NCBI GenBank assembly: GCA_023390335.1
Contig: JAEWCZ010000086.1
Coordinates: 179,147-243,146 of the forward strand
Length of the DNA: 64,000 nucleotides
Origin: Bacillota bacterium
Lineage (GTDB): Bacteria > Bacillota > Clostridia > Acetivibrionales > DSM-1351
Reading direction: 5' to 3'
Below are positions 1 to 8,380 of the stretch, piece after piece. Made by a program: the position numbers and the translations under genes. The notes below the pieces were generated by a model that made no database searches, was not told the origin of the DNA, and saw only the letters and a program-made list of their open reading frames with translations. Numbering within the stretch: the first letter of the stretch is position 1; each line of letters opens with the position of its first letter.

Positions 1-409
1 AATTGCTTTTTAAATCCACAAATACTCCTTCTGGGCGAATAACATTATATGTGGAAATGTTTTCAGGATAAACCTGAATCATATCACTTTCGTTACCTGC
101 CAGAATTTCAGTCGTAATATTATCCCAGTAACCATCATACCCAGCTCCAAAGATTTCAATCTTAACATTTGGATTTGCTTTTGTATAAGCAGCAATCAAT
201 CCATCAATTGCCTTCTGATGGGGTTCTTCAACATACACAGAAGTGGAAAAAGAGAGCGTAATTTTTTCATCTGAATTTGCTGTCTGTGATGAGCTACCGG
301 TTGATGAATTAGCGGTAGAATCAGAGCTTGTCCCTGAGCTTCCACATCCGCCCAACATACCAGCAACCATAGTCATTGCAATTATTGATGCTAATAACCT
401 TTTTCTCAT
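1..409 (-). CDS. Extracellular sugar-binding lipoprotein (ABC transporter, family 1), 5' part only
   Basis: Partial gene: the first 136 codons are inside the window and the rest runs off the left edge. The N-terminus is a lipoprotein signal: basic MRKR, a hydrophobic stretch, then a lipobox ending in Leu-Gly-Gly-Cys at residues 19-22. A Ser/Thr/Asn-rich linker follows, as is common in clostridial solute-binding proteins. The mature start (KITLSFSTSVYVEEPHQKAI, then a predicted helix and KANPNVKIEIFG) matches the first lobe of family 1 extracellular solute-binding proteins, which deliver oligosaccharides to an ABC permease. The ATG at 409 follows a strong GGAGGG (minus strand, 417-422). It is divergent from a YesM/YesN-type two-component system, a common pairing for sugar-uptake control. 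The substrate cannot be read from this fragment. Confidence 0.85.
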   Translation of the reverse strand, partial: MRKRLLASIIAMTMVAGMLGGCGSSGTSSDSTANSSTGSSSQTANSDEKITLSFSTSVYVEEPHQKAIDGLIAAYTKANPNVKIEIFGAGYDGYWDNITTEILAGNESDMIQVYPENISTYNVIRPEGVFVDLKSN

Positions 410-735
410 TGTTGTACCCTCCATTAAGTTTATTTGTTTTATGAACTTATTTTAACTTTTTGGACAATTAAGTTGTATGGACTATTCTCAGAGAATTTAT
501 TATTTCACACAATTTATATGAGAATTTTACATTTTTTTAGTTATTATATACAACTTGCAAGAGAATATTGTTTATAATCAATTCATATATTAGCCTATTT
601 TGTAATTATTACGTAAACAATTAATCTTTAAAATTTTAATGTTATCTGATAATATATTTATATGGAATAATAAACAGTTCAAAAAAACTATCTATAGTAC
701 TAAAATTTCAACTAGCAACTTCATTTGGAGGCTAT
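410..735. promoter_or_regulatory. Divergent regulatory gap between sugar-binding lipoprotein and two-component system
   Basis: A very AT-rich gap of 326 bases with no plausible gene. It must hold the promoters for both divergent units. A 13-base inverted repeat (ATTCTC-A-GAGAAT) lies at 484-496, and the half site GAGAAT recurs at 520-525 and 561-566 in the same orientation. These could be sites for the AraC-type response regulator encoded at 736, but that is inference. A clear GGAGG (727-731) precedes the regulator start. Confidence 0.4.
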
Positions 736-1494
736 ATGTATTCAGCAATAATAATTGATGATGAACCTTGGACTATTATTGATATTGAGCAAACCTTACC
801 AATGGAAGAACTCGGATTCCGTATAACTAACTCCTTTAAAGATCCTAAGACTGCATTAGTTTATATTATTACACAAAAACCTGATTTGATAATTACCGAT
901 ATACGAATGCCCAATATGACCGGGATAGAGTTAATGCAAAAAATTAGAGAACAACACATCTGTAGTGAAATTATTATAATAAGTGGCTATGGAGAATTTG
1001 AATATGCTAAAAAAGCAATACAGTTTGGTGCAACCGGTTACTGCTTAAAACCACTAAACCAGAAAGAAGTTTCAGAAACATTGAAATTAGCAAAAGATCG
1101 CATAGACAAAAGGAATCAGGAAAATAACGACAGTGCAGATAGTAATCCCACTACTGAAGTTAACATTGATAATTTCGATCAAATGATAAATTACATTGAA
1201 ACCCATTTTTATGAAACCTTGACACTTAAAAGTCTTGCTAATAAATTTTATCTTAATCCCAATTATTGTTGTTCTTTATTCAATAAGTATAAGAATATGA
1301 CTTTTTCACAATATTTGACCAATATTAGGTTGTCTGAGGCTAAAAAACTATTGGAAAGCTCTTCATATTCTTTAGATGAGATATCCTCTCTCGTAGGTTT
1401 CCATGATTACTTTTATTTCAGTAATGTATTTAAGAAATACAGTAATCTTTCACCAAAGGATTATAGAAAGACTTTCAAGGAGAGTCAGAAATGA
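736..1494 (+). CDS. AraC-type response regulator (YesN-like)
   Basis: A 252-residue two-component response regulator. Residues 1-120 form a CheY-like receiver with the acidic pair D8/D9, phospho-acceptor D55 (in IITDIRMPN), S83 and K105 (CLKPL). Residues 150-250 are an AraC-family double helix-turn-helix ending in the typical GFHDYFYFSNVFKKY and SPKDYR signature. The family binds promoters of carbohydrate transport genes when phosphorylated. Translation starts at ATG 736 with GGAGG eight bases upstream. Its stop overlaps the start of the sensor kinase (ATGA), so the pair is translationally coupled. The divergent solute-binding protein is the likely target. Compared with classical YesN proteins of about 370 residues or more, this one has almost no linker between domains. 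Confidence 0.9.
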   Translation: MYSAIIIDDEPWTIIDIEQTLPMEELGFRITNSFKDPKTALVYIITQKPDLIITDIRMPNMTGIELMQKIREQHICSEIIIISGYGEFEYAKKAIQFGATGYCLKPLNQKEVSETLKLAKDRIDKRNQENNDSADSNPTTEVNIDNFDQMINYIETHFYETLTLKSLANKFYLNPNYCCSLFNKYKNMTFSQYLTNIRLSEAKKLLESSSYSLDEISSLVGFHDYFYFSNVFKKYSNLSPKDYRKTFKESQK

Positions 1495-3173
1495 ATAAGA
1501 AAATATTTAAGCAATTTGCAGTTATAATGATTATCCCTGTTTTCTTTATATCTTTAGTCAATTATTTGAATTTGAATCAGATTCAAAAGAACCGTATCGA
1601 AGAACAAAAAGCATATTGTGAATCTACGCTTAATAATATAAAGATTAACCTCTCTATACAATCTGAGAATATGTCCAAAGGTGCCTCTATTTTTGCAAAT
1701 AGCCAACATGCTCAAATTCTGCTTTCTTCAATATCTGAAGCTGAAAAAAATAAAGCAAAGCATAATTTAAGTGATACGATATCTCACTCAAAAATATATA
1801 ATTCAAATTTGGTTGATATTCTTTTGTGTAATTCAAAAAGTACAACTAGTCTTTTTGGATATATATCCCTAAACCTTGAATACTATATCAAGTCATATGT
1901 TCAAAATAATTCAGGTGTAAATAGTGTCTATACTGCTTACTACGATGCAAACTCTAACAGCACATTTCTAATACACTTCACGCCCATATTTGCTACTAAA
2001 ATAACAACAAATTATAGAAAACAGTTAGGGTATGTTGCAATGGTATCCTCATTCAGAACGGTATCTCAGCTTATTAATTCTTCAAAGGATATATATATAG
2101 AGCTTGTTGATACAAATACTAATGCAGTGTTAATATCAAATTCTTCTAATTTTGATTTAGAAAGATTTAATACAGATGACAATATCCACGCTACATCTAA
2201 GATACCCAACTCAAATCTTGTTTTGAGGGGTTCTCCACAAACTAATTTTACAATTAAAAAGGCAACATCATTTGAAAATATCTCAATATACGCAAGTATT
2301 TTCTATTTAATATTCCTGATATACATCTTTATAGCAGTTGATTGGACAATAATAAGGCCCATTAATAGCTTGAACAAACAAATAAAAAACATTAATTTTG
2401 AAAGCACTCACATAAATCATACTGCTAAAAACGAAATAGGATCAATTGCTTCACATATCAATGAATTACTAGATAAAATATCTTCTTTAAATAGAAAAAA
2501 CATAGAATCACAAGCTAAACTTTATGAAATGGAGATATCAAAAAAAGAAACACAGCTATATGCATATCAAAGTCAAATTAATCCTCACTTTCTTTACAAC
2601 ATGCTGCAATGTATGCGTGGAATCTCTCTAATGCATGGTGTAAAGGAGCTTGCAAATATTTCTACTAATATGGCTGATCTCTTCCGTTATTCAATAAAAG
2701 GAGATAATTATGTAACCTTTCAAAATGAGCTTGACATTATTGATAAATACCTATATATGATTACAGTGCGATTTCAAAACAAAATCCACTATAAAATAAG
2801 TGTTGATGAATCGCTTCAGAATTGTAAAATTCCTAAAATGATTTTACAGCCGATTATTGAAAATTCTATTTTTCATGGCCTTGAGAAAATTGATAGTGAT
2901 GGATTAATTGAAGTAAAAGCAGATAAATTAGGGGACAAATTAAAAATATATGTAAACGATAACGGTATAGGTATTCCTGATGAGAAATTAACATATATTA
3001 GAAAATCACTTGAAGATAATCAAATCAACATGAAAACAAACGATGCTTTAAATATCGGACTAATTAATATTAATAACAAAATTAAACTCTATGAAGGTAA
3101 TAAATACGGCTTGGAAATTGATAGCAAGGGGCATAGCACAACTGTAATTTTCACATTAAAATTTCAAACATAA
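1491..3173 (+). CDS. Sensor histidine kinase, YesM family
   Basis: A 560-residue membrane sensor kinase, partner of the upstream regulator (overlap ATGA). Transmembrane helices are near residues 8-27 and 264-284 and flank an extracellular sensing region of about 235 residues. A HAMP linker follows (about 285-335). The His_kinase domain of the LytS/YesM type has the phospho-acceptor H366 in QINPHFLYN. The ATPase domain has an N box around 454-463 (PIIENSIFHG) and a G box at 488-496 (VNDNGIGIP). YesM kinases usually respond to extracellular sugars or to the sugar-bound binding protein. The gene is followed by a strong hairpin terminator. The ligand is unknown. Confidence 0.92.
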   Translation: MNKKIFKQFAVIMIIPVFFISLVNYLNLNQIQKNRIEEQKAYCESTLNNIKINLSIQSENMSKGASIFANSQHAQILLSSISEAEKNKAKHNLSDTISHSKIYNSNLVDILLCNSKSTTSLFGYISLNLEYYIKSYVQNNSGVNSVYTAYYDANSNSTFLIHFTPIFATKITTNYRKQLGYVAMVSSFRTVSQLINSSKDIYIELVDTNTNAVLISNSSNFDLERFNTDDNIHATSKIPNSNLVLRGSPQTNFTIKKATSFENISIYASIFYLIFLIYIFIAVDWTIIRPINSLNKQIKNINFESTHINHTAKNEIGSIASHINELLDKISSLNRKNIESQAKLYEMEISKKETQLYAYQSQINPHFLYNMLQCMRGISLMHGVKELANISTNMADLFRYSIKGDNYVTFQNELDIIDKYLYMITVRFQNKIHYKISVDESLQNCKIPKMILQPIIENSIFHGLEKIDSDGLIEVKADKLGDKLKIYVNDNGIGIPDEKLTYIRKSLEDNQINMKTNDALNIGLININNKIKLYEGNKYGLEIDSKGHSTTVIFTLKFQT

Positions 3174-3239
3174 CCGGAATTTTAGCAAAAAGGAAACATC
3201 AGCATTTTCAACATAAAATCATTTATTTGCAGATTAAAG

Positions 3240-3282
3240 GTCATGGGTTAGTGTTAATATAAACACTAACCCATGACTTTTT
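3240..3282. terminator. Bidirectional rho-independent terminator
   Basis: Perfect 16-bp inverted repeat (3240-3255 with 3262-3277) around a 6-base loop, followed by TTTTT on the plus strand. It sits between the convergent sensor kinase gene and the CBM9-like gene and probably serves both. Confidence 0.9.
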
Positions 3283-3288
3283 ATTACA

Positions 3289-3915
3289 CTAATCAAAAAT
3301 TAATTCTCCAAATTTTTCGGGCATATGAAAATTATCTTTTCCCGTAGGAGACCAGGATATGTACTCTTCTTTTTTATCTTTAGGTCTGTCAATTCTAAAT
3401 AAATTTATCAACCACTTGTCACCCTTTTGGGGTGGAATATTTTCAGCTGTGATAAATTCTGAAAAAGGTATTTCAAGCTCTACACTCCATATACCATTTA
3501 AATCATCACGAAAGACGGCTGACTTTACCTTTTGATCTACTCTGCCATAGGCGAGAATATTCCCTCTAACGTCATTATGAATGCTATAATGTAGTATGGC
3601 ATTTAACGGATTTACTTCAATTTCTATATATGTTTTTAAATCGCTATTGTCATCTATAAAAACTTCGACAACCTCTTCTTGATACAATTTGTCGTTATAG
3701 CCTGTCATTGTAGCACTGATATAAGTATCTATGCACATGAAGCAAACATACAGATTTTTGTCATTCCATAATAATTTTGCAGTTGTAGCTTGCTGAGGCT
3801 TACCGCCCGTACTATTGTCAACCAGTAAAATCTCTTTGGCTGATTTCCACTGTAGTTTATCAATATTACCATCAAGTAACAAATCATCTTCAATTTTACT
3901 GCAATAATAATGCAT
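3289..3915 (-). CDS. CBM9-like carbohydrate-binding domain protein, apparently cytoplasmic
   Basis: A 208-residue protein consisting of one CBM9/DOMON-type beta-sandwich. Visible family features are the opening DLLLDGNIDKLQWKSA, the central strand pair TTAKLLWNDKNLYVCFMCID, EEVVEVFID and the closing WLINLFRIDRP-SWSP segment. Such domains usually bind sugar chain ends and are found in xylanases or surface proteins. Here there is no signal peptide and no catalytic partner domain. It is the last gene of the sugar operon, 13 bases after the PIG-L deacetylase gene, with a weak Shine-Dalgarno (AAAGGGAAAT). A role in cytoplasmic sugar binding within that pathway is inference. It could also be an export-independent accessory protein of unknown function. 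Confidence 0.75.
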   Translation of the reverse strand: MHYYCSKIEDDLLLDGNIDKLQWKSAKEILLVDNSTGGKPQQATTAKLLWNDKNLYVCFMCIDTYISATMTGYNDKLYQEEVVEVFIDDNSDLKTYIEIEVNPLNAILHYSIHNDVRGNILAYGRVDQKVKSAVFRDDLNGIWSVELEIPFSEFITAENIPPQKGDKWLINLFRIDRPKDKKEEYISWSPTGKDNFHMPEKFGELIFD

Positions 3916-3928
3916 TTTATTTCCCTTT

Positions 3929-4786
3929 CTAAAACTGAGAGCTAAAGGCTCTTATTTTATTTTCAACATCATTTCGGAAATGTTCGATGTAGCTCAAAAT
4001 ATATTCACTTATATCAAGTGAATCATCCTTAATTAACGGTGTTAAATCCATAGCGTAGCTTAAGGCAGTCGAACCGTCAGTTCCATGTGATTCCGAATAT
4101 GTTGCATTTGCAAGTCTTCTTCCCTCTGTTGCCAAATCGTATCTCTTTCCGCCGCAAATTTGAGAATCATGAACACCAAGTACTGCAGCTGCTATATTAG
4201 TGTGTGCCGATACATCAAATAAAATCTTTTCGTTGTCATTAACCCAGTCAAGTCCTCTCCATACTTCACAGCCATACACCTTTTGAGGTCTAAGCTCCGT
4301 GGGAAGCAACCTGATTGCACTGATAACTCTTATAGCAACTGCTACATGTGTATCATGCTTATCAGCAAGGTTATGAGTATAAATAACCTTTGGTCTGGCT
4401 TCTTTAATCAGCTCTTTGATGTCTTCTAAAACCGTATTGTTTTTAGGATTCTTGGTTTCACTGCTGGTATAGTTCAGAAGCGCTACGGCTCCGTATTCTC
4501 CTACATAAGCCGCCTTCTTCTGTTCAAGCCTTCTGACCCTTTGCATTTCTTCGTCTGTATATTTCTCATAGATACCATCTCTCGGGCTACCTGCACCATT
4601 TGTGACAACTACCCCGCAAAACCATTCATCGTTTCTTCCGAAGCATTTTTCGATACCATGGTAAGCCATTATCTCGATATCATCATGATGAGCAGAAATA
4701 GCCATACAGGTAGTCCTATTTAATGCATCTTCTTCAGACTTTCCATCTGGTATAAATAATTCTGCATCAGCTTTGTTAAAAATCAT
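3929..4786 (-). CDS. PIG-L family deacetylase
   Basis: A 285-residue PIG-L/LmbE-type protein. The zinc motif AHHDD is at residues 32-36 (family consensus AHPDDE/D, so Pro and the final acid are changed to His and Ile). The second metal histidine lies in DKHDTH near residues 144-149. Family members remove N-acetyl groups from GlcNAc-containing substrates such as GlcNAc-inositol, chitobiose-like or nucleotide-linked sugars. There is no signal peptide, so the substrate should be cytoplasmic. The gene follows the ROK gene by 19 bases with a strong GGAGGGATTTATATATG start. Its place with a hexosamine kinase-like protein, an SIS isomerase and a ROK protein supports action on an N-acetylated sugar. 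The exact substrate is unknown. Confidence 0.82.
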   Translation of the reverse strand: MIFNKADAELFIPDGKSEEDALNRTTCMAISAHHDDIEIMAYHGIEKCFGRNDEWFCGVVVTNGAGSPRDGIYEKYTDEEMQRVRRLEQKKAAYVGEYGAVALLNYTSSETKNPKNNTVLEDIKELIKEARPKVIYTHNLADKHDTHVAVAIRVISAIRLLPTELRPQKVYGCEVWRGLDWVNDNEKILFDVSAHTNIAAAVLGVHDSQICGGKRYDLATEGRRLANATYSESHGTDGSTALSYAMDLTPLIKDDSLDISEYILSYIEHFRNDVENKIRAFSSQF

Positions 4787-4805
4787 ATATAAATCCCTCC
4801 GTTTT

Positions 4806-6203
4806 CTATAAGCTTATTTCGGGCAAACTGGCGGCTGCAATAGATTGTCCAAGCTTTCTGGTAGATACATCCGGAACCGTAAACTTAATTTTATTCGCCA
4901 ACTCCTGGAACTCCTGACCAAGTACTTTATGGGCATTATCCAGTATAATCCTACCACATTCATCAGCCGTTACGCCCCCAAGTACAAAAGCATAATTAAT
5001 ATCATAGAAGTCACAGTAATGTGCAATTGCATACCCAAGATAGCAACCTATCGTTTCAAATATCTGTCTGGCACCATTGTCACCCGTTTGAATCAGTTCC
5101 TGTACAATCTTGAGCTTTTCAGATGGTGTAAGACTGGGATCAAGAGTTATTCCTGCAGCCGGAGCCAGCTTGATAACCGCATCCTGTGATAAGTACTTAA
5201 CCCCACAGCCATAATCTCCTGACCACTCGTCAACCATCGCCTGAGAATTATAATCTATTGGAACAAATGCAAGCTCATTGAGCCAGCCTGTTATATTACC
5301 TTTTCCATCAACATAGCCGCCTGCCTGGCTTGTGCCCATTGATATTCCAAGAACATTTGCAGCATCTAGCCCCATAGCACCAGCAAGTGCAGTAACATCA
5401 CCATCATTGGCCACTTCAATAGGAATAGCTCCGAAGGCTGCATCAACATTCTTAAATATCTCTTTAACTTTATCATCAAATGCATCATCCGGTACATTAA
5501 TAAAAAGTGATGAAACCATAACCCTATTATTTACCAGTACCCCTGCAGAACTTATTCCCAATCCATCAACTCTTGGCATATGTGTTGCAGCAGTTTTGAT
5601 GATATTTACTATCTCTTCATAATGATAATCAGGGTTATCATGTGTCTTTGGTTGCCATAAAACATCATCTGTAAATACAACTTTTCCGTCAATTACTGAA
5701 GATACCTTTTTGCGGCTTCCTCCTAAATCCAGACCTATTCTGCAGCCTTTCAAATGACGGCCTATGGCTTTTACTGCTTCGTTCGTCTCCGGAAAATCTT
5801 TTAAATCTGTAATTTCTACTGTGAATTTCTTTTCGTACACACGGCTCATAAATTTCGCGTCAAATTCCCTTATTCCACCAGGGGAATATGCCTTTTTGAT
5901 ATATTCTCCTACGCTTGTTGAACCTCCAATTATAATCTTCCATCCTCCACGTGCCCATATGAGGGTTTTTACAATACGCTCAACATATAGAAGATTTTCT
6001 TCGTCCATCTCACTGTTTTCAGGAAAAATCTCAGTGCTATATGTAGAAATCAAGCCCTCTTCCCTCTCAATAGCTATTTTTATAGCTACACTGTTATAAG
6101 ATGCTTTCAATCTATCACGAAAAGCCCTATTAACAACGGAGATTGGCATAAAATCCTTATCAAGTATCGGAATTACCTTTGGTTTTGCTCCGAGCTTCAA
6201 CAT
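4806..6203 (-). CDS. ROK-family sugar kinase/ATPase-fold protein with an N-terminal extension
   Basis: 465 residues, much longer than a typical ROK kinase of about 300. The ROK part begins near residue 152 with the phosphate-1 motif GLDLGGS, followed by GLGISSAGVL, the adenosine/catalytic segment VANDGDVTALAGA and GISMGTSQAGGYVDG. The usual zinc cluster (CxCGxxGC) is absent. The first 150 residues have no recognised DNA-binding helix and resemble no family I know. They contain GGWKIIIGGST, which looks nucleotide- or sugar-fold-like. The likely role is phosphorylation of a hexose or hexosamine in the cytoplasm. A regulator role is less likely because no HTH is seen. The start ATG has a TGGAGG upstream. 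It lies within the sugar operon, 25 bases after the SIS gene. Confidence 0.78.
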   Translation of the reverse strand: MLKLGAKPKVIPILDKDFMPISVVNRAFRDRLKASYNSVAIKIAIEREEGLISTYSTEIFPENSEMDEENLLYVERIVKTLIWARGGWKIIIGGSTSVGEYIKKAYSPGGIREFDAKFMSRVYEKKFTVEITDLKDFPETNEAVKAIGRHLKGCRIGLDLGGSRKKVSSVIDGKVVFTDDVLWQPKTHDNPDYHYEEIVNIIKTAATHMPRVDGLGISSAGVLVNNRVMVSSLFINVPDDAFDDKVKEIFKNVDAAFGAIPIEVANDGDVTALAGAMGLDAANVLGISMGTSQAGGYVDGKGNITGWLNELAFVPIDYNSQAMVDEWSGDYGCGVKYLSQDAVIKLAPAAGITLDPSLTPSEKLKIVQELIQTGDNGARQIFETIGCYLGYAIAHYCDFYDINYAFVLGGVTADECGRIILDNAHKVLGQEFQELANKIKFTVPDVSTRKLGQSIAAASLPEISL

Positions 6204-6228
6204 AAATAAACCTCCATATTATGAGATA

Positions 6229-7266
6229 TCACTTTGTTATTGTAATCTTATTTAATCCCCGAGGTGAGTCAGGATTAAGGCCTCTGCAAAGTGATAACTT
6301 ACATGCAAACATTTGTGCAATAACTACATTATAAAACGGAGATATCATATCATTGTCCGTTTGGGGAATTTCAAAGGTAAAGTCCTCCGATTCAAGCAGT
6401 TCTTTATTGTTTGATACTATTAATACCTCAGCACCGCTACCCTTAATCTTGCTTATCATTTCTATCTCATCTTTGTGAGATGGTCCGTTTGGAGCGTAAA
6501 TAATTGCAAGCATATCCTTGTCAATCATAGCAAAAGGTCCGTGATGAAAATCAGATGTTGCATACGCTCTTGCCCTTACATAAGATGTTTCCTGAATTTT
6601 CAGGGCAGACTCCAGTGCTATAGGGTAATTAATACCTCTGGAAAGAACAAAACATTCGCTGATAAAGCGGTATCTCTGTACTTTATGTGTAATATTATTT
6701 TCTTGTTGAAATATTTTTGATAGATTAGCTGGAACCTGAGCTAATTGATTTTTAAACTGCTCATCTCCTGACCACTGTGCAACCAATTGTGCTGCGAGCA
6801 TCATTTCACTGGTAAATGTCTTTGTAGCAGCAACACTTTTTTCAATTCCGGCGTCGCAGAATAAGTGATATTGAGCTTGCTTTGCCAAAGGAGATTCTGT
6901 GTCGTTAGTTATGGTCAAAGTCAGTGCATTGCTCTCATTGGCACTTTTTATTACCTCCAGCACGTCAGCTGCTTTCCCTGATTGAGAAAGACCTATGACC
7001 AAACTGTTATTTAGCTTCATTTTCTTCCCATATATAGTGAAAATCGAGGGAGCAGCAAGGGAAACAGGTATTCCTATTAAAGACTCTATAATGTATTTTG
7101 CATAAATACCCGCATGATCCGAAGTTCCTCTAGCCGCAATTACAATTGAATTAATATTTCTTGATTTAATATCTTTAACAATGTTTAATATTGTTTTTTC
7201 ATTACTATTAACACATCTTTGCAGTACTTCAGGTTGTTCAAGTATCTCATTCCACATGTATGTCAT
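6229..7266 (-). CDS. SIS-domain sugar-phosphate isomerase/deaminase (GlmS-C/AgaS type)
   Basis: A 345-residue protein with two SIS domains, matching the isomerase half of glucosamine-6-phosphate synthase but lacking the glutamine amidotransferase half. Visible motifs are AARGTSDHAG (first sugar-phosphate loop), GLSQSGKAADV, SVAATKTFTSEM, SRGINYPIALESALK and the conserved Glu segment KIQETS. The C-terminal SPRGLNKIT is typical (DxPRGLxKVT). The family interconverts or deaminates amino-sugar phosphates (for example AgaS, FrlB). The longest frame starts at 7281, but GGAGG lies inside it with 8-base spacing to the ATG at 7266, which I chose. The start region overlaps the end of the NahK-like gene, showing translational coupling. 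Confidence 0.85.
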   Translation of the reverse strand: MTYMWNEILEQPEVLQRCVNSNEKTILNIVKDIKSRNINSIVIAARGTSDHAGIYAKYIIESLIGIPVSLAAPSIFTIYGKKMKLNNSLVIGLSQSGKAADVLEVIKSANESNALTLTITNDTESPLAKQAQYHLFCDAGIEKSVAATKTFTSEMMLAAQLVAQWSGDEQFKNQLAQVPANLSKIFQQENNITHKVQRYRFISECFVLSRGINYPIALESALKIQETSYVRARAYATSDFHHGPFAMIDKDMLAIIYAPNGPSHKDEIEMISKIKGSGAEVLIVSNNKELLESEDFTFEIPQTDNDMISPFYNVVIAQMFACKLSLCRGLNPDSPRGLNKITITK

Positions 7267-8380
7267 TACAAATACCTCCATTTGTTATTTTCTGCATCTG
7301 TTCAAATTTCTGTTCCATATCCGCAACGAGCTTGAACTGGGTTCTACAGCGGTCTAGATTGTGACCTTCTCTATGAATTTTAAAATATGTATCACCTGAT
7401 AGATAATCTGTCAAAAATCTTATACCACATTCATATGTCATAATTTTTGCCGAATGTGGTAGATGCAATAACTCCGCTTTTGTCAGGCTACTTCCTGCGG
7501 CGCTGAGGAATCCCTTTGTAAATTGTTCAAAAAGGTTAATATCCATCCGAATCTTGGACAAATCCTTTTCATCCTCTTCTCCTGTGTTTGCTCCGGCACG
7601 GATAGCATCTCCGAAATCATATAAGGATAAACCCGGCATAACAGTGTCCAAATCTATTACGCAGATTCCCTCTCCTGTTTTGTCATCTATCATAACATTA
7701 TTAAACTTTGTATCATTATGAGTTACGCGAAGAGGTAATTCTCCTTTTTTCTGCATATTAACGAACAGAATGGCATCATCATATCTCTTTATCGCAAAGT
7801 CAATTTCTTGTCTTACATCTTTAGCACGGTTCATTACATCTTTCTCCACTACATTAACAAATGTATTAAATCGTACCTTTGTATTATGGAAATCTTGAAT
7901 AGTTTCATATAAAGTTTCAGCAGGATAATCACTTAATAATTTCTGGAAATTCCCAAAGGCCTTGCCTGCATTGTAAAGATGTTCAGGCTTCTCTACAACT
8001 TGGTATGTCTTAGCACCCTCTATAAATACATATGCTCTCCAATAATCTGCATCATCACTTTTGTAGAAGCTTTTTCCATCAACTGCAGGAATCAAATTCA
8101 AGGTTTCCTTCTCCGGATCCCCACCAAGCTGAATTATTTTATTACGCAAGAAAGTGGTAACTGATTGAATATTTTCCATAAGCTTTTCAGGATTCTTGAA
8201 TACGCTACTGTTTATTCTTTGCAGGATAAAGCGCTTCATTTCACCATTGGGCATTGAAAAATATACTGCATAGGTGTCATTGATATGTCCAAAGCCGTAT
8301 GGCTGAATTGATATTAAGTTTCCTCCGAAAGCGAAGTTCTTAATAATACTTTTAAAATCATATTTTATATTAGCGTCCAT
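7247..8380 (-). CDS. NahK-like N-acetylhexosamine/hexose 1-kinase (APH fold)
   Basis: A 377-residue phosphotransferase of the aminoglycoside-kinase/choline-kinase fold. Brenner's motif HNDTKFNN is at 221-228 and the metal-binding DLDTVMPG at 243-250. The N-terminal PYGFGHINDTY and the FILQRIN strand match bifidobacterial N-acetylhexosamine 1-kinase (NahK, about 360 residues), which makes GlcNAc-1-phosphate or GalNAc-1-phosphate. The next genes upstream encode a nucleotidyltransferase and GalE, completing the expected sequence sugar, sugar-1-phosphate, UDP-sugar, 4-epimerised UDP-sugar. The lnpA phosphorylase usually linked to nahK is not in the window. The start overlaps the preceding gene by 11 bases, with GGGAGG upstream. 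Substrate specificity is inferred. Confidence 0.82.
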   Translation of the reverse strand: MDANIKYDFKSIIKNFAFGGNLISIQPYGFGHINDTYAVYFSMPNGEMKRFILQRINSSVFKNPEKLMENIQSVTTFLRNKIIQLGGDPEKETLNLIPAVDGKSFYKSDDADYWRAYVFIEGAKTYQVVEKPEHLYNAGKAFGNFQKLLSDYPAETLYETIQDFHNTKVRFNTFVNVVEKDVMNRAKDVRQEIDFAIKRYDDAILFVNMQKKGELPLRVTHNDTKFNNVMIDDKTGEGICVIDLDTVMPGLSLYDFGDAIRAGANTGEEDEKDLSKIRMDINLFEQFTKGFLSAAGSSLTKAELLHLPHSAKIMTYECGIRFLTDYLSGDTYFKIHREGHNLDRCRTQFKLVADMEQKFEQMQKITNGGICNDIHVE

